NCBI RefSeq assembly: GCF_000014125.1
Contig: NC_008593.1
Location: forward strand, 310,001 to 374,000
Origin: Clostridium novyi NT
GTDB taxonomy: Bacteria > Bacillota > Clostridia > Clostridiales > Clostridiaceae
Direction: 5' to 3'
Length of the DNA: 64,000 bases
The notes beneath the pieces are model-generated. The model saw only the letters and a list, made by a program, of their open reading frames with translations, made no database searches and had not been told where the DNA came from. Numbering within the stretch: position 1 is the first letter of the stretch; each line of letters opens with the position of its first letter. Both the position numbers and the translations under genes were made by a program. Below are positions 8,811 through 16,403 of the stretch, piece after piece.

Positions 8811-8825
8811 CAGATTGTTCAAAAA

Positions 8826-8848
8826 GCCCCCAACAATTGGGGGCTTTT
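8826..8848. terminator. Terminator hairpin inside the left IS end
   Basis: A perfect 8-bp GC-rich stem, GCCCCCAA with TTGGGGGC, and a CAA loop, with TTTT after it on the plus strand and TTTTT on the minus strand. It probably replaces the lost metA terminator and also ends the transposase transcript. Confidence 0.7.
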
Positions 8849-8850
8849 GT

Positions 8851-10289
8851 TTACGCCAAAATTCTTTTATGCGATAGCATTCGAAAAATATTTATTATGT
8901 ATGTTAATTTGGAATAAATTTGAATTAATGTACACAAAAAATAATGCGATAGCACCATGGCTATCTTTTTCATATTCTGAACTGCCGCTGTAAGTAGGCA
9001 CTGCTCAGAAACATTTTTAATTCCTCGCATGCGACAATAACGTAGCCCATGTAATTCTTTTGAATCAGCAAAGCTACGCTCAATCTTTTCTTTACGTCGT
9101 TTGTAAATACTTTTACCTTTTTCTGTTTAGTAAAGCTAAAAATTTGATCTTTATAGTCTTCCCAAACATGACGACGTATAGTTCTATTAATGGATTTATC
9201 AGATGTTAAGCAATTATTTTTATATTTGCAATAAGCACAATGCTCCGCATTACTTAAATATTCTTTATAACCTTCCCTCGTAGTAGTTCTATATTTTAAA
9301 AAGCAATTATTAATACACACATATCCATCTAATTCTTTAACATACTGAAATCTATATTTTGTATATTTTCCTTTAACATGGGGTCCTAAACGGAACCCAA
9401 AAACACCTTGATAATTTTTGTCTGAAATTTGTTTACAAATAGGATTCGTAGAATATCCGGCATCTGCTACTAAATATTTTGTATTAAAATTAAACTTTTC
9501 TATTTGAGTTTCTATTCTTTTAACATAAGGATCTACATCGTTTATATTCCCGGGAGTAACATGAACGTCTGTTATAATATTATACTTTCCGTCAACAGTT
9601 CTATGATCTAAATAAAAAAAGCCTTTAGGTTTTCCATCTCTAACCATATATCCACTGTCTGGATCAGTTGTACTTACTTTTATTTCCTTAGTTTCAGCTA
9701 TTTTAGTCTTTTTTTTTAGAGGCTTTTTATTATGATTAATTCTATCTTTATTAATGTCATTCTCTAATTCATCAAAGTATTCCTTTGTGGATTTAGTTAT
9801 TTCTTTTTTAATAAATTTATGTTTATTAGCGTTAGCTTTTAAGTGAGTAGAATCAGTATATAGAATTTTGCCATCAACCAAGTTTCTATTAATAGCTTGA
9901 AATACAATATTATCAAATATTTCTTGATGTATATTTGTATTACTAAATCTTTTTGTTCTATTCTGGCTTATAGTGGAATGACTTGGTATTTTATCAGTAA
10001 GTCCATATCCTAAAAACCATCTGTAAGCTACATTTACCTGGATTTCTTTTACAAGCTGACGCTCTGAACGTATACCGAATAGGTATCCTATAAAAAGCAT
10101 TTTAAATAATACAACTGGATCCACTGATGGTCTGCCATTATCAGCACAATATAAATCCTTAGTTAAATCTCTTATAAATGAAAAGTCTATGTATTTATCT
10201 ATCTTTCTAAGTATGTGATTTTCAGGTACTAAATTTTCTATATAAACTAGTTCTAATTGATTTTGTTTTCTTTCATTATTAGTAAGCAT
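8851..10289 (-). pseudogene. IS1182-family DDE transposase, frameshifted near its 3' end
   Basis: From the ATG at 10289 (GGAGG site) the reading frame gives a good IS1182-type transposase: the N-terminal domain MLTNNERKQNQLELV...GRPSVDPVVLFKM, the first catalytic Asp in ILYTDSTHLKAN, and the second in LVADAGYSTNP. After TKQKK the open frame runs on as unrelated sequence and stops at 8970. In the next frame the expected ending is found: [20 protein letters not shown], then [13 protein letters not shown] and [24 protein letters not shown], stopping at 8851. The switch lies in a run of five T (9118-9122, plus strand); one more base restores the frame. The lost part includes the third catalytic acid, the Glu of the Y-R-E motif. 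This copy should be dead unless ribosomes slip or a base is missing from the assembly. Confidence 0.88.
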
Positions 10290-10387
10290 TTTTCCTCCGT
10301 AGGAGCCCTAACGGGCTAAAAGATTTATTGTTCTAAAATATATATTCTACATAAACACTAAAAATCCTTTTTGTAATAAATGTAAAA

Positions 10388-10420
10388 AGGCTGTTGACAA
10401 ATTATGTTTATCAACAGCCT
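10388..10420 (-). terminator. Hairpin inside the right IS end
   Basis: AGGCTGTTGA (10388-10397) pairs with TCAACAGCCT (10411-10420). On the minus strand the stem is followed by TTTTT. It lies upstream of the transposase and would stop transcripts entering the element from the marR side. Confidence 0.5.
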
Positions 10421-10421
10421 G

Positions 10422-10454
10422 AGGGTAAGCTTTTTATTAAAGCTTACCCTTTTA
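10422..10454 (+). terminator. Right copy of the 29-bp palindrome, with intact T run (original metA terminator)
   Basis: The same 12-bp stem and TTATT loop as at 8782-8810, but here followed by TTTT and host sequence. This is the complete terminator that metA would have had before the insertion. Confidence 0.8.
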
Positions 10455-10480
10455 CACAGTTTTGACAACTTAAAGTTGCC

Positions 10481-10513
10481 AATGCCTAGAGGTTTAGGCA
10501 TTAATTTATTTTT
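10481..10513 (+). terminator. Terminator-like hairpin after the IS insertion
   Basis: AATGCCTA (10481-10488) pairs with TAGGCATT (10495-10502), followed by a T-rich tract. It is a second hairpin behind the old metA terminator. The region 10503-10660 otherwise holds only AT-rich sequence and one very short open frame. Confidence 0.5.
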
Positions 10514-10525
10514 AATGGGGGAATT

Positions 10526-10600
10526 ATGAATAATGTTTGTATCAAGTACAACTTATTAAAGATTATAAACAAAATAAAAAATTTTAAACATGATATTTAA
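10526..10600 (+). CDS. Possible 24-residue peptide
   Basis: An ATG four bases after GGGGGA opens a 24-codon frame (MNNVCIKYNLLKIINKIKNF and four more residues). It is basic and Asn/Ile/Lys-rich, as any AT-rich frame would be. It lies between the IS target site and the marR promoter with no recognisable promoter of its own. The only support is the ribosome site. It may be a remnant of something disrupted nearby, or chance. Confidence 0.2.
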   Translation: MNNVCIKYNLLKIINKIKNFKHDI

Positions 10601-10674
10601 AAAAATTTAAAAATAAAAATACTACTTTTAAATATAAAAGATGATAATGATTACATGAAAAAAAAGTTGTATAT

Positions 10675-10694
10675 TTAGTTGCATATGCAACTAA
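10675..10694. promoter_or_regulatory. MarR-type operator 1
   Basis: A perfect 20-bp palindrome with half-site TTAGTTGCAT. It covers the -35 region (TTGCAT, 10679-10684) of the marR-MATE promoter, whose -10 is TATACT (10702-10707) with a 17-base spacer. A second near-copy is at 10715-10732. Confidence 0.75.
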
Positions 10695-10714
10695 GTTAAG
10701 ATATACTATAAAAA

Positions 10715-10732
10715 TAGTTGTGTATGCAACTA
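10715..10732. promoter_or_regulatory. MarR-type operator 2
   Basis: An 18-bp palindrome, TAGTTGTGTATGCAACTA, that differs from operator 1 by a small change in the left half. It starts at about the predicted transcription start and lies 39 bp (centre to centre) from operator 1. The two sites bracket the promoter, the usual layout for MarR autorepression. Confidence 0.72.
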
Positions 10733-10757
10733 ATTGTTTGTGGGGGAGTGAGAAAAA

Positions 10758-11198
10758 ATTCATAATTTAAGTAGAGAGCCTTTAGGAAAATATATTTCGC
10801 AATTATATAGAAAAAGTAGTTCGGTATTAAGCAAAAAATTTAGTAAGTATGGTATAGGTTATGGTCAATATATGTTTCTTATTGTGCTATATAAACAAGA
10901 TGGAATAAATCAAGAAGAAATCTCTGAAAGGTTAAATATATATAAGGGAACTACTGCAAGAGCTATAAAGAAGTTAGAGGAAGCTGGATTTGTAAAAAGA
11001 TGTAGAGATGAAAAAGATAAAAGAGCATATAAAGTGTATTTAACAGATAAAGCTAAAGATATTGAAGAAGAATTTTTTAATATATTAGATGAATGGGATA
11101 ACGAGTTAGTTAAAGGAATTACAGAAGAAGAAATATTGCAAACTATAGAAGTATTAAAGAGTATTTGCAAAAATCAAAGTACAAATTGGGAGGAATAA
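10758..11198 (+). CDS. MarR-family transcriptional regulator with non-canonical start
   Basis: Winged-helix repressor predicted to bind the two palindromes just upstream and control itself and the following MATE pump. The winged helix is clear: QEEISERLNIYKGTTARAIKKLEEAGFVKR, then DKRAYKVYLTDKA. The first ATG in frame (10872) would begin inside helix 1-2 and give only 108 residues. The frame is open and MarR-like upstream (LSREPLGKYISQLYRKSSSV) back to a TGA at 10749-10751, and it contains no ATG, GTG or TTG. A GGGGGAG site ends at 10748, nine bases before an ATT at 10758-10760, so I place the start at this ATT, giving 146 residues. The alternative is a one-base error in the A run at 10753-10758 that would join a GTG at 10748. 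The gene ends 1 bp before the MATE gene. Confidence 0.85.
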   Translation: MHNLSREPLGKYISQLYRKSSSVLSKKFSKYGIGYGQYMFLIVLYKQDGINQEEISERLNIYKGTTARAIKKLEEAGFVKRCRDEKDKRAYKVYLTDKAKDIEEEFFNILDEWDNELVKGITEEEILQTIEVLKSICKNQSTNWEE

Positions 11199-11199
11199 T

Positions 11200-12567
11200 A
11201 TGAAAGAACAAAGTATGTTAGGCGAAGAACCTATAGGAAAATTACTGCTTAAATATTCCATACCAGCTATTATAGGAATGCTTGTTAATGCATTGTACAA
11301 TATTGTTGATAGAATATTTATTGGACATATTCCTAATGTGGGAGCTTTAGCAATAACAGGTGTTGGCATTACTATGCCTATAATGTATATATTATTGGCT
11401 TTTGGTATGTTAGTTGGTATAGGAACTACTGCTAATATTTCCATAAAAATGGGACAAGGAAAAAGAGAAGACGCAGAAAAGTTATTAGGAAATTGTTTTA
11501 CTTTAAGCATAATAATTTCTGCTGTTTTAACTGTAATAGGTATTTTATTTGTAAATAAGATATTAGGAGTTTTTGGTGCAAGTGAAAATACACTTTACTA
11601 TGCAAAAGAATATATAAATATAATATTATTTGGAGCTATTTTTAATATATTAAATTTTGCATTAAATAGTACAATAAGAGCTGATGGAAGCCCTAAAATA
11701 GCGGCCTTTACTATGATATTAGGTTGCTTAGTTAATATTGTTTTAGATGCTGTTTTTATATTTGTATTTAATTTAGGAATAAAGGGAGCTGCACTTGCAA
11801 CAGTAATAGCTCAAATAGTATCAACTATATGGATAATTTATTATTACACTAAAGGAAGTTCTAATTTAAAATTAAAAACTAAAAACTTTAAGTTAGATAA
11901 AAAACTTGTGAAGATTACATTTGCAATTGGTGTTGCGCCATTTTCAATGCAAATTGCATCTAGTGTTGTACAAGTTATAACTAATAATACTTTAAAACTT
12001 TATGGTGGGGATTTGGCTATTGGAGCAATGGCAGTAATCTCATCTATAGCAATGGTATTTTTAATGCCTATATTTGGTATAAATCAAGGAGCACAACCTA
12101 TTATAGGATACAATTATGGTGCTAAAAAGTATCATAGAATGAAAGATGCTGTTAAGATTTCTATAATTGCTGCTACAATTATATTAGTTATAGGAAGTAT
12201 TTTAATTCAATCATTCCCGGCAGCTGCAATAAAAGTATTTAATAAAGATGATAAACTTCTAGAAATAGGGGTAAAGGGAATAAGAATATTCTTAATAATG
12301 ATGCCAGTTATAGGAATTTCTATAATAGGATCTAACTACTATCAATCAGTTGGAAAAGCTAAAGTGGCAATGTTTTTAAGCTTGTTAAGACAAGTAATAT
12401 TGTTTATTCCATTAATGATTATTTTACCTAGGGTTGGTGGTCTTGGACTAACTGGTATTTGGCTTACAGGAGCTTTAAGTGATGGCCTTTCTACACTAAT
12501 AGCTGGAGGATTTTTATTATCAGAGTTTAAAAGTATAAAAGAAAATAGATTTAAAAAAGAATTTTAA
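11200..12567 (+). CDS. MATE-family multidrug efflux protein
   Basis: Twelve-helix membrane antiporter that expels drugs or toxic compounds using an ion gradient. The 455-residue length is typical. The N-terminal stretch PIGKLLLKYSIPAIIGMLVN with ALYNIVDRIFIGH and the repeat unit in the second half (FGINQGAQPIIGYNYGAKKY) are MATE signatures. It begins 1 bp after the MarR stop, following GGGAGGAATA, and so is co-translated with the regulator. The operon is predicted to be held off by MarR until an inducer binds. The substrate cannot be told from sequence. It is most like the MepA/NorM-type branch of Firmicutes, an assignment made from memory of the family. Confidence 0.93.
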   Translation: MKEQSMLGEEPIGKLLLKYSIPAIIGMLVNALYNIVDRIFIGHIPNVGALAITGVGITMPIMYILLAFGMLVGIGTTANISIKMGQGKREDAEKLLGNCFTLSIIISAVLTVIGILFVNKILGVFGASENTLYYAKEYINIILFGAIFNILNFALNSTIRADGSPKIAAFTMILGCLVNIVLDAVFIFVFNLGIKGAALATVIAQIVSTIWIIYYYTKGSSNLKLKTKNFKLDKKLVKITFAIGVAPFSMQIASSVVQVITNNTLKLYGGDLAIGAMAVISSIAMVFLMPIFGINQGAQPIIGYNYGAKKYHRMKDAVKISIIAATIILVIGSILIQSFPAAAIKVFNKDDKLLEIGVKGIRIFLIMMPVIGISIIGSNYYQSVGKAKVAMFLSLLRQVILFIPLMIILPRVGGLGLTGIWLTGALSDGLSTLIAGGFLLSEFKSIKENRFKKEF

Positions 12568-12579
12568 ATATTAAAAGTA

Positions 12580-12625
12580 AATCTCCTAAAACTATATAAA
12601 AAATAGTTTTAGGAGATTATTTTTT
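12580..12625. terminator. Terminator after the MATE gene
   Basis: A 15-bp perfect stem (12580-12594 with 12604-12618) followed by a T run. It lies between the convergent MATE and YitT-family genes and may serve both. Confidence 0.88.
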
Positions 12626-12637
12626 AGAAGACTATTT

Positions 12638-13510
12638 TTAGAATATCTTATTAAATCCTTGTCCTTGAACTTCGGCTGTATCGGTAATTGATATAAATGC
12701 ATTTTCATCAATTTCTCCAACAAGTTGTTTTATTCTAGGAACTTGTCTTGGTGATACAATGCAATAAAGTATGTTTATTTTTTCTTTTGTATATGCACCT
12801 TCGCCATAAAGAATTGTAATTCCACGGTGAAGTTTATTCATTATAGCTGATGCCATGTCTTGTTGTTTTCTTGTAACGATTATAAGCATTTTTTGTTTAC
12901 TAAAACCTCTTAAAACTCTATCTGTAAAGGCTCCAGTTATATACATCATAATAAGTGTGTATAATCCAGTTTCGATTCCAAGAAAAGAAGAACCAACAGA
13001 TACAATAATAAGATTAAAAATAAAACTTGCAAAGCCAACGTCGACGTCAAATTTCTTTTTAATAATCATGCTTATTATGTCTATTCCTCCAGTAGAACCA
13101 TGGTTTGAAAATATTATACCTACACCAAGTCCACTTAAAACTCCACCATATATTGCATAAAGCAATCTGTTAGTAGGTGAAGAAGTAAGTATTTTTGAAA
13201 GTGGGGAAGTTAGCATAATTGTTAATGATAAGGACACAGTTCCCACAATAGTAAAAAAGGTGAATTTCTTATCTGTTTTAAAGAACGCTATTATTAAAAG
13301 GGGGATATTTAATAAGAGCAAAGATAATCCTGCTGGAATTTTAAATAAGTATAGTAGTATAAGACTTATACCAGATACTCCACCGCTAAGCAAATTAATG
13401 GGGATTAAAAATAGGTTTAAAGCTACGGCATTTAACAATGAACCAAAGATAATTAAAAAAGTTTTTTTTGCAAAATCTCTTTTAGACATATTTAAAAAAC
13501 CCATAACCAT
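12638..13510 (-). CDS. YitT-family membrane protein (DUF161 + DUF2179)
   Basis: Integral membrane protein of 290 residues. The N-terminal two thirds hold five or six hydrophobic helices with the family stretches LIPINLLSGGVSGISLI and SNHGSTGGIDIISMIIKKK. The C-terminal soluble DUF2179 domain contains GITILYGEGAYTKEKINILYC and ends near EVQGQGF. The start at 13510 has a GGAGG site eight bases away. The function of the family is not established. It is transcribed convergently with the MATE gene and divergently from a permease. A perfect 8-bp-arm palindrome at 13570-13587 lies in the divergent region. Confidence 0.9.
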   Translation of the reverse strand: MVMGFLNMSKRDFAKKTFLIIFGSLLNAVALNLFLIPINLLSGGVSGISLILLYLFKIPAGLSLLLLNIPLLIIAFFKTDKKFTFFTIVGTVSLSLTIMLTSPLSKILTSSPTNRLLYAIYGGVLSGLGVGIIFSNHGSTGGIDIISMIIKKKFDVDVGFASFIFNLIIVSVGSSFLGIETGLYTLIMMYITGAFTDRVLRGFSKQKMLIIVTRKQQDMASAIMNKLHRGITILYGEGAYTKEKINILYCIVSPRQVPRIKQLVGEIDENAFISITDTAEVQGQGFNKIF

Positions 13511-13569
13511 TCTATATATCCTCCTATAAATATATTTAGTATATACATAAATGAGAAAATAAATTTAAA

Positions 13570-13587
13570 ATTCATAAAATTATGAAT
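13570..13587. promoter_or_regulatory. Palindrome between the divergent YitT and permease genes
   Basis: ATTCATAA and TTATGAAT flank AA. The site is in an AT-rich divergent promoter region, so it could be chance or an operator. Confidence 0.25.
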
Positions 13588-13669
13588 AATATTAAATGAT
13601 ATTATACAAAATATAACCAACAATATCAAATTGTTACATAGAATAGAGAGATATAGGGGATTAAAAATT

Positions 13670-15094
13670 ATGATGTTAACATATATTCATTATATTTATT
13701 TGTTAATAATTTTATTTATAATACTTGCTATAATATTTAAAAAGGATGTAACTTTAATATGTATTTTAGGAGTTGGACTTATAGGGATACTATCAACTCA
13801 TAACTTTTTAAATGGAATAAAGATTATATATAGGTCTATTGTGGTTTCAGGTAAGCATTTTATAGATGTTCTTATTATAATATCTATAATAAATTGCATG
13901 GCTAAGTCTTTAAGTGATATTGGAGCAGACAAAATAATTATATCTCCAATAAAAAAATTTATGGTAGGTAAAAATACTGCTTTTATGGTTCTTGGAATTA
14001 CAAATATAATAATGTCTTGGTTATTTTGGCCTACACCAGCTGTTATGCTTATAGGTGCAATTATGGTACCACCTACAATTGAAGTAGGGCTTCCTAAGAT
14101 TTGGGCAGCTGTGGCATTATCTTTATTTGGTAAAGGAGTTGCTCTTTCAAGTGACTTTTTTATACAAGGTACACCATCTATAACAGCTAAAAGTGCTGGA
14201 GTAAAAAGTACTATAGATATAATAAAAGCAAGTATACCATTTTGGATAGTTATGAGCATAAGTGTTATAGCGACTTCATTTTTAATTATGAATTTAGACA
14301 CTAGAAAAAATAATCAAAATAACTATACAACAAGTAAAGATAATATAATGGAGAAAAAAACACATAATGAAAGTACAAATAGACAACATAATGTTTTTAT
14401 AAAAGATAAATATAAAGAAATTAAAAAGGCAAAGATAGCAGCATTAGTAACAATCATTGGGTTTATAATAGATATTATAGTTATGAATGTATCAAAGTTA
14501 AGTGGTAGTGAGGCAACAGCATTAATAGGAAGTACAGCAACTATAATATTAATAGTAGTTAGCTTTTTAAACTATGGTTTTAATAATGCCTTTGAAAATT
14601 TTACTAATTATATAAGAGATGGATTTATGTTTGGCATGAAGATATTTTCACCAATAATAATAATAGGGGCATTATTTTTCTTAGGAAGTGACAATACAGC
14701 TAGAGAAATACTAGGAAATAATGCAACAGGACTTTTAAATGATATTGGATTATATATATCTACAAAAATAAAATTAACAAAAGTAACTGCTATAACAGTA
14801 GAAGGGTTTATAAGTGCATTGTTAGGGGTAAGTGGTTCTGGTTTTGGAGGAATTCCTCTAGTTGGAACTCTTGCTAATACTTTTGCAAGAAGTACTAATG
14901 TTGATTTAAGTAAAATAGCTGCATTTGGTCAAATTATAACTGTTTGGATAGGTGGAGGAACTGTAATACCATGGAGTTTACTTCCGGTATCAACTGTTTG
15001 TGATGTAAATGCTATTGAACTTGCTAAAAAAAATTTAATTCCAGTACTGGTAGGAGTTATTTTAACTTTTATATTTGCTTTAATATGGATATAA
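13670..15094 (+). CDS. Putative permease of the ion-transporter type
   Basis: About 474 residues with roughly eleven or twelve hydrophobic segments and a hydrophilic central loop (residues about 215-260, rich in Asn, Lys and Thr). Two re-entrant-like stretches, FWPTPAVMLIGAIMVPPTIE and SGSGFGGIPLVGTLANTFAR, lie in equivalent places of the two halves, as in ion-transporter-superfamily carriers (GntP, CitM and similar). The start is an ATG at 13670, nine bases after AGGGGA; an ATG at 13673 is also possible. The substrate is not known. It sits upstream of the dha sensor gene with a terminator between, so a link to glycerol or 1,3-propanediol transport is only a guess. Confidence 0.6.
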   Translation: MMLTYIHYIYLLIILFIILAIIFKKDVTLICILGVGLIGILSTHNFLNGIKIIYRSIVVSGKHFIDVLIIISIINCMAKSLSDIGADKIIISPIKKFMVGKNTAFMVLGITNIIMSWLFWPTPAVMLIGAIMVPPTIEVGLPKIWAAVALSLFGKGVALSSDFFIQGTPSITAKSAGVKSTIDIIKASIPFWIVMSISVIATSFLIMNLDTRKNNQNNYTTSKDNIMEKKTHNESTNRQHNVFIKDKYKEIKKAKIAALVTIIGFIIDIIVMNVSKLSGSEATALIGSTATIILIVVSFLNYGFNNAFENFTNYIRDGFMFGMKIFSPIIIIGALFFLGSDNTAREILGNNATGLLNDIGLYISTKIKLTKVTAITVEGFISALLGVSGSGFGGIPLVGTLANTFARSTNVDLSKIAAFGQIITVWIGGGTVIPWSLLPVSTVCDVNAIELAKKNLIPVLVGVILTFIFALIWI

Positions 15095-15107
15095 GATTAC
15101 TTTAAAT

Positions 15108-15154
15108 TTAATCTTCTTAATGATAAAATTTATTATTAAGAGGATTAATTTTAT
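15108..15154 (+). terminator. Terminator after the permease gene
   Basis: TTAATCTTCTTAAT... (15108 onward) pairs with ATTAAGAGGATTAA ending at 15148, followed by TTTTATT. It separates the permease from dhaS. Confidence 0.75.
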
Positions 15155-15172
15155 TATTAAGGGGGGGATGCT

Positions 15173-16390
15173 TTGAGTAGGGGAATCAATATAAAAGACA
15201 TAATAAATATAGAAAGTTTTCAGAAGATTCAAAATGACATTGCCAAAGCAACAGGAGTTGCTATTATAACAACAGACTACAGAGGAAAACCCGTAACTGA
15301 ACATAGCTCTTGCACGGAATTTTGTAAAATTATTAGAAGTAAAGATAATCTAAAAGAGTTATGTGAAAAATGCGATTCTAGGGGAGGTCTTGAAGCCGCA
15401 AGGAGTGGTAGACCATACATTTATAAATGCCATAGGGGACTTATTGATTTTGCTGTTCCAATAATTGTGGAAGAACAGTATTTAGGTTCATTAATGTCAG
15501 GACAAGTTTTAACAGAAGATGCAAGTGCAATTGAATTAGAGGAGATTATAAAAACTAATAATGAAAATGAAGATGATCTATTAATCAATGAAGCTTATAA
15601 TAAATTAAATGTAATACCACTAGAAAAAATAAAGGCTATTGCTAATATGATGTTTCACATATCAAATTATATTATAGAAGAAGTGAATTTAAAAAGGGCA
15701 GAAGAAGAAGTAACTAAAAAAAATAATAAGATTATTAAAGCTGAAAAAAGTGAGATAGGACTTGAAAGAGAAGTAAATAAGTTATTAACAAAAAAAATAG
15801 AAGGGCGTATAGATGAAGAATTTATATTTAATACTTTAAATAGTATATCTTCACTAGCTTTTTTAGAAGATGCTAATAAAACAAGAGAAGTAGTTAATAA
15901 GCTAGCCAGTATAATTAGAGATACCTTAGAAAATGCAAATAAAATTATTACATTAAAAGAAGAAGTAAACTGTATTCTATCTTATTTAGAATTATGTAAA
16001 ATAAAATTTGGAGATAGATTAAAGTTTAATATAAACATAGAAGAAAAATACTATAATATTAAAATTCCCAGCATGATCATATACACATTTGTTGAAAACG
16101 CTATAAATCATGGAATTAAAAGAAAAAAAGATGAGGGAATAATAAATATAAGTATTATAGAAAAAGAACAATATTTTATGATAGTAATAGCAGATAATGG
16201 AGTAGGTATAAGTGAGAGGGATTTATTAGATATAAATAATAAAAATGATAATCTTAAATTTTCTACCAATGGTATAAGTAATATAAAAAAAAGAATGAAT
16301 AAATTTTATGGGTATAATTATAAAATAGATATAAATAGTAAAACCAATATTGGTACAGAAATAAAAATAAAAATCTATAAGGATATGTAA
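15173..16390 (+). CDS. dhaS: PocR-domain sensor of the glycerol locus, histidine kinase-like but lacking the phospho-acceptor His
   Basis: Predicted sensor for the glycerol / 1,3-propanediol genes that follow. The TTG start comes after GGGGGGGA. Residues about 8-170 are a PocR-type ligand domain with cysteines in CTEFC (47-51), CEKCDSRGG (64-72) and KCHRGL (85-90). A short coiled linker follows. The C-terminal half is a LytS/YpdA-type kinase module: the His_kinase segment is GRIDEEFIFNTLNS, where QINPHFLFNTLNS would be expected, so Glu216 (15818-15820) stands in place of the phosphorylated His. The ATPase motifs remain: FVENAINHG (306-314) and DNGVGIS. There is no membrane segment. The next gene, 13 bp downstream, is an AraC-type regulator with a matching defect. 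The name follows the DhaS/DhaA pair reported in Clostridium butyricum. Signalling without phosphotransfer is inferred. Confidence 0.82.
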   Translation: MSRGINIKDIINIESFQKIQNDIAKATGVAIITTDYRGKPVTEHSSCTEFCKIIRSKDNLKELCEKCDSRGGLEAARSGRPYIYKCHRGLIDFAVPIIVEEQYLGSLMSGQVLTEDASAIELEEIIKTNNENEDDLLINEAYNKLNVIPLEKIKAIANMMFHISNYIIEEVNLKRAEEEVTKKNNKIIKAEKSEIGLEREVNKLLTKKIEGRIDEEFIFNTLNSISSLAFLEDANKTREVVNKLASIIRDTLENANKIITLKEEVNCILSYLELCKIKFGDRLKFNINIEEKYYNIKIPSMIIYTFVENAINHGIKRKKDEGIINISIIEKEQYFMIVIADNGVGISERDLLDINNKNDNLKFSTNGISNIKKRMNKFYGYNYKIDINSKTNIGTEIKIKIYKDM

Positions 16391-16403
16391 GTAGGGGATA
16401 AAA

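Larger units (their letters stand above)
8811..10421 (-). mobile_element. IS1182-family insertion sequence, 1611 bp, inactive
   Basis: The element is bounded on both sides by the identical 29-bp palindrome. The ends are imperfect inverted repeats: CAGATTGTTCAAAAAGC at the left and, read inward on the other strand, CAGGCTGTTGATAAACA at the right. It carries one transposase gene on the minus strand that is frameshifted. Hairpins lie just inside both ends: GCCCCCAA-CAA-TTGGGGGC with T runs at 8826-8848, and AGGCTGTTGA...TCAACAGCCT at 10388-10420, followed on the minus strand by a T run. They should block transcription into or out of the element. Confidence 0.88.

Noticed and set aside
8970..9117. 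The last 50 residues of the open transposase frame taken as real protein
   Set aside because: They do not resemble the family, while the next frame does; they are frameshift product.
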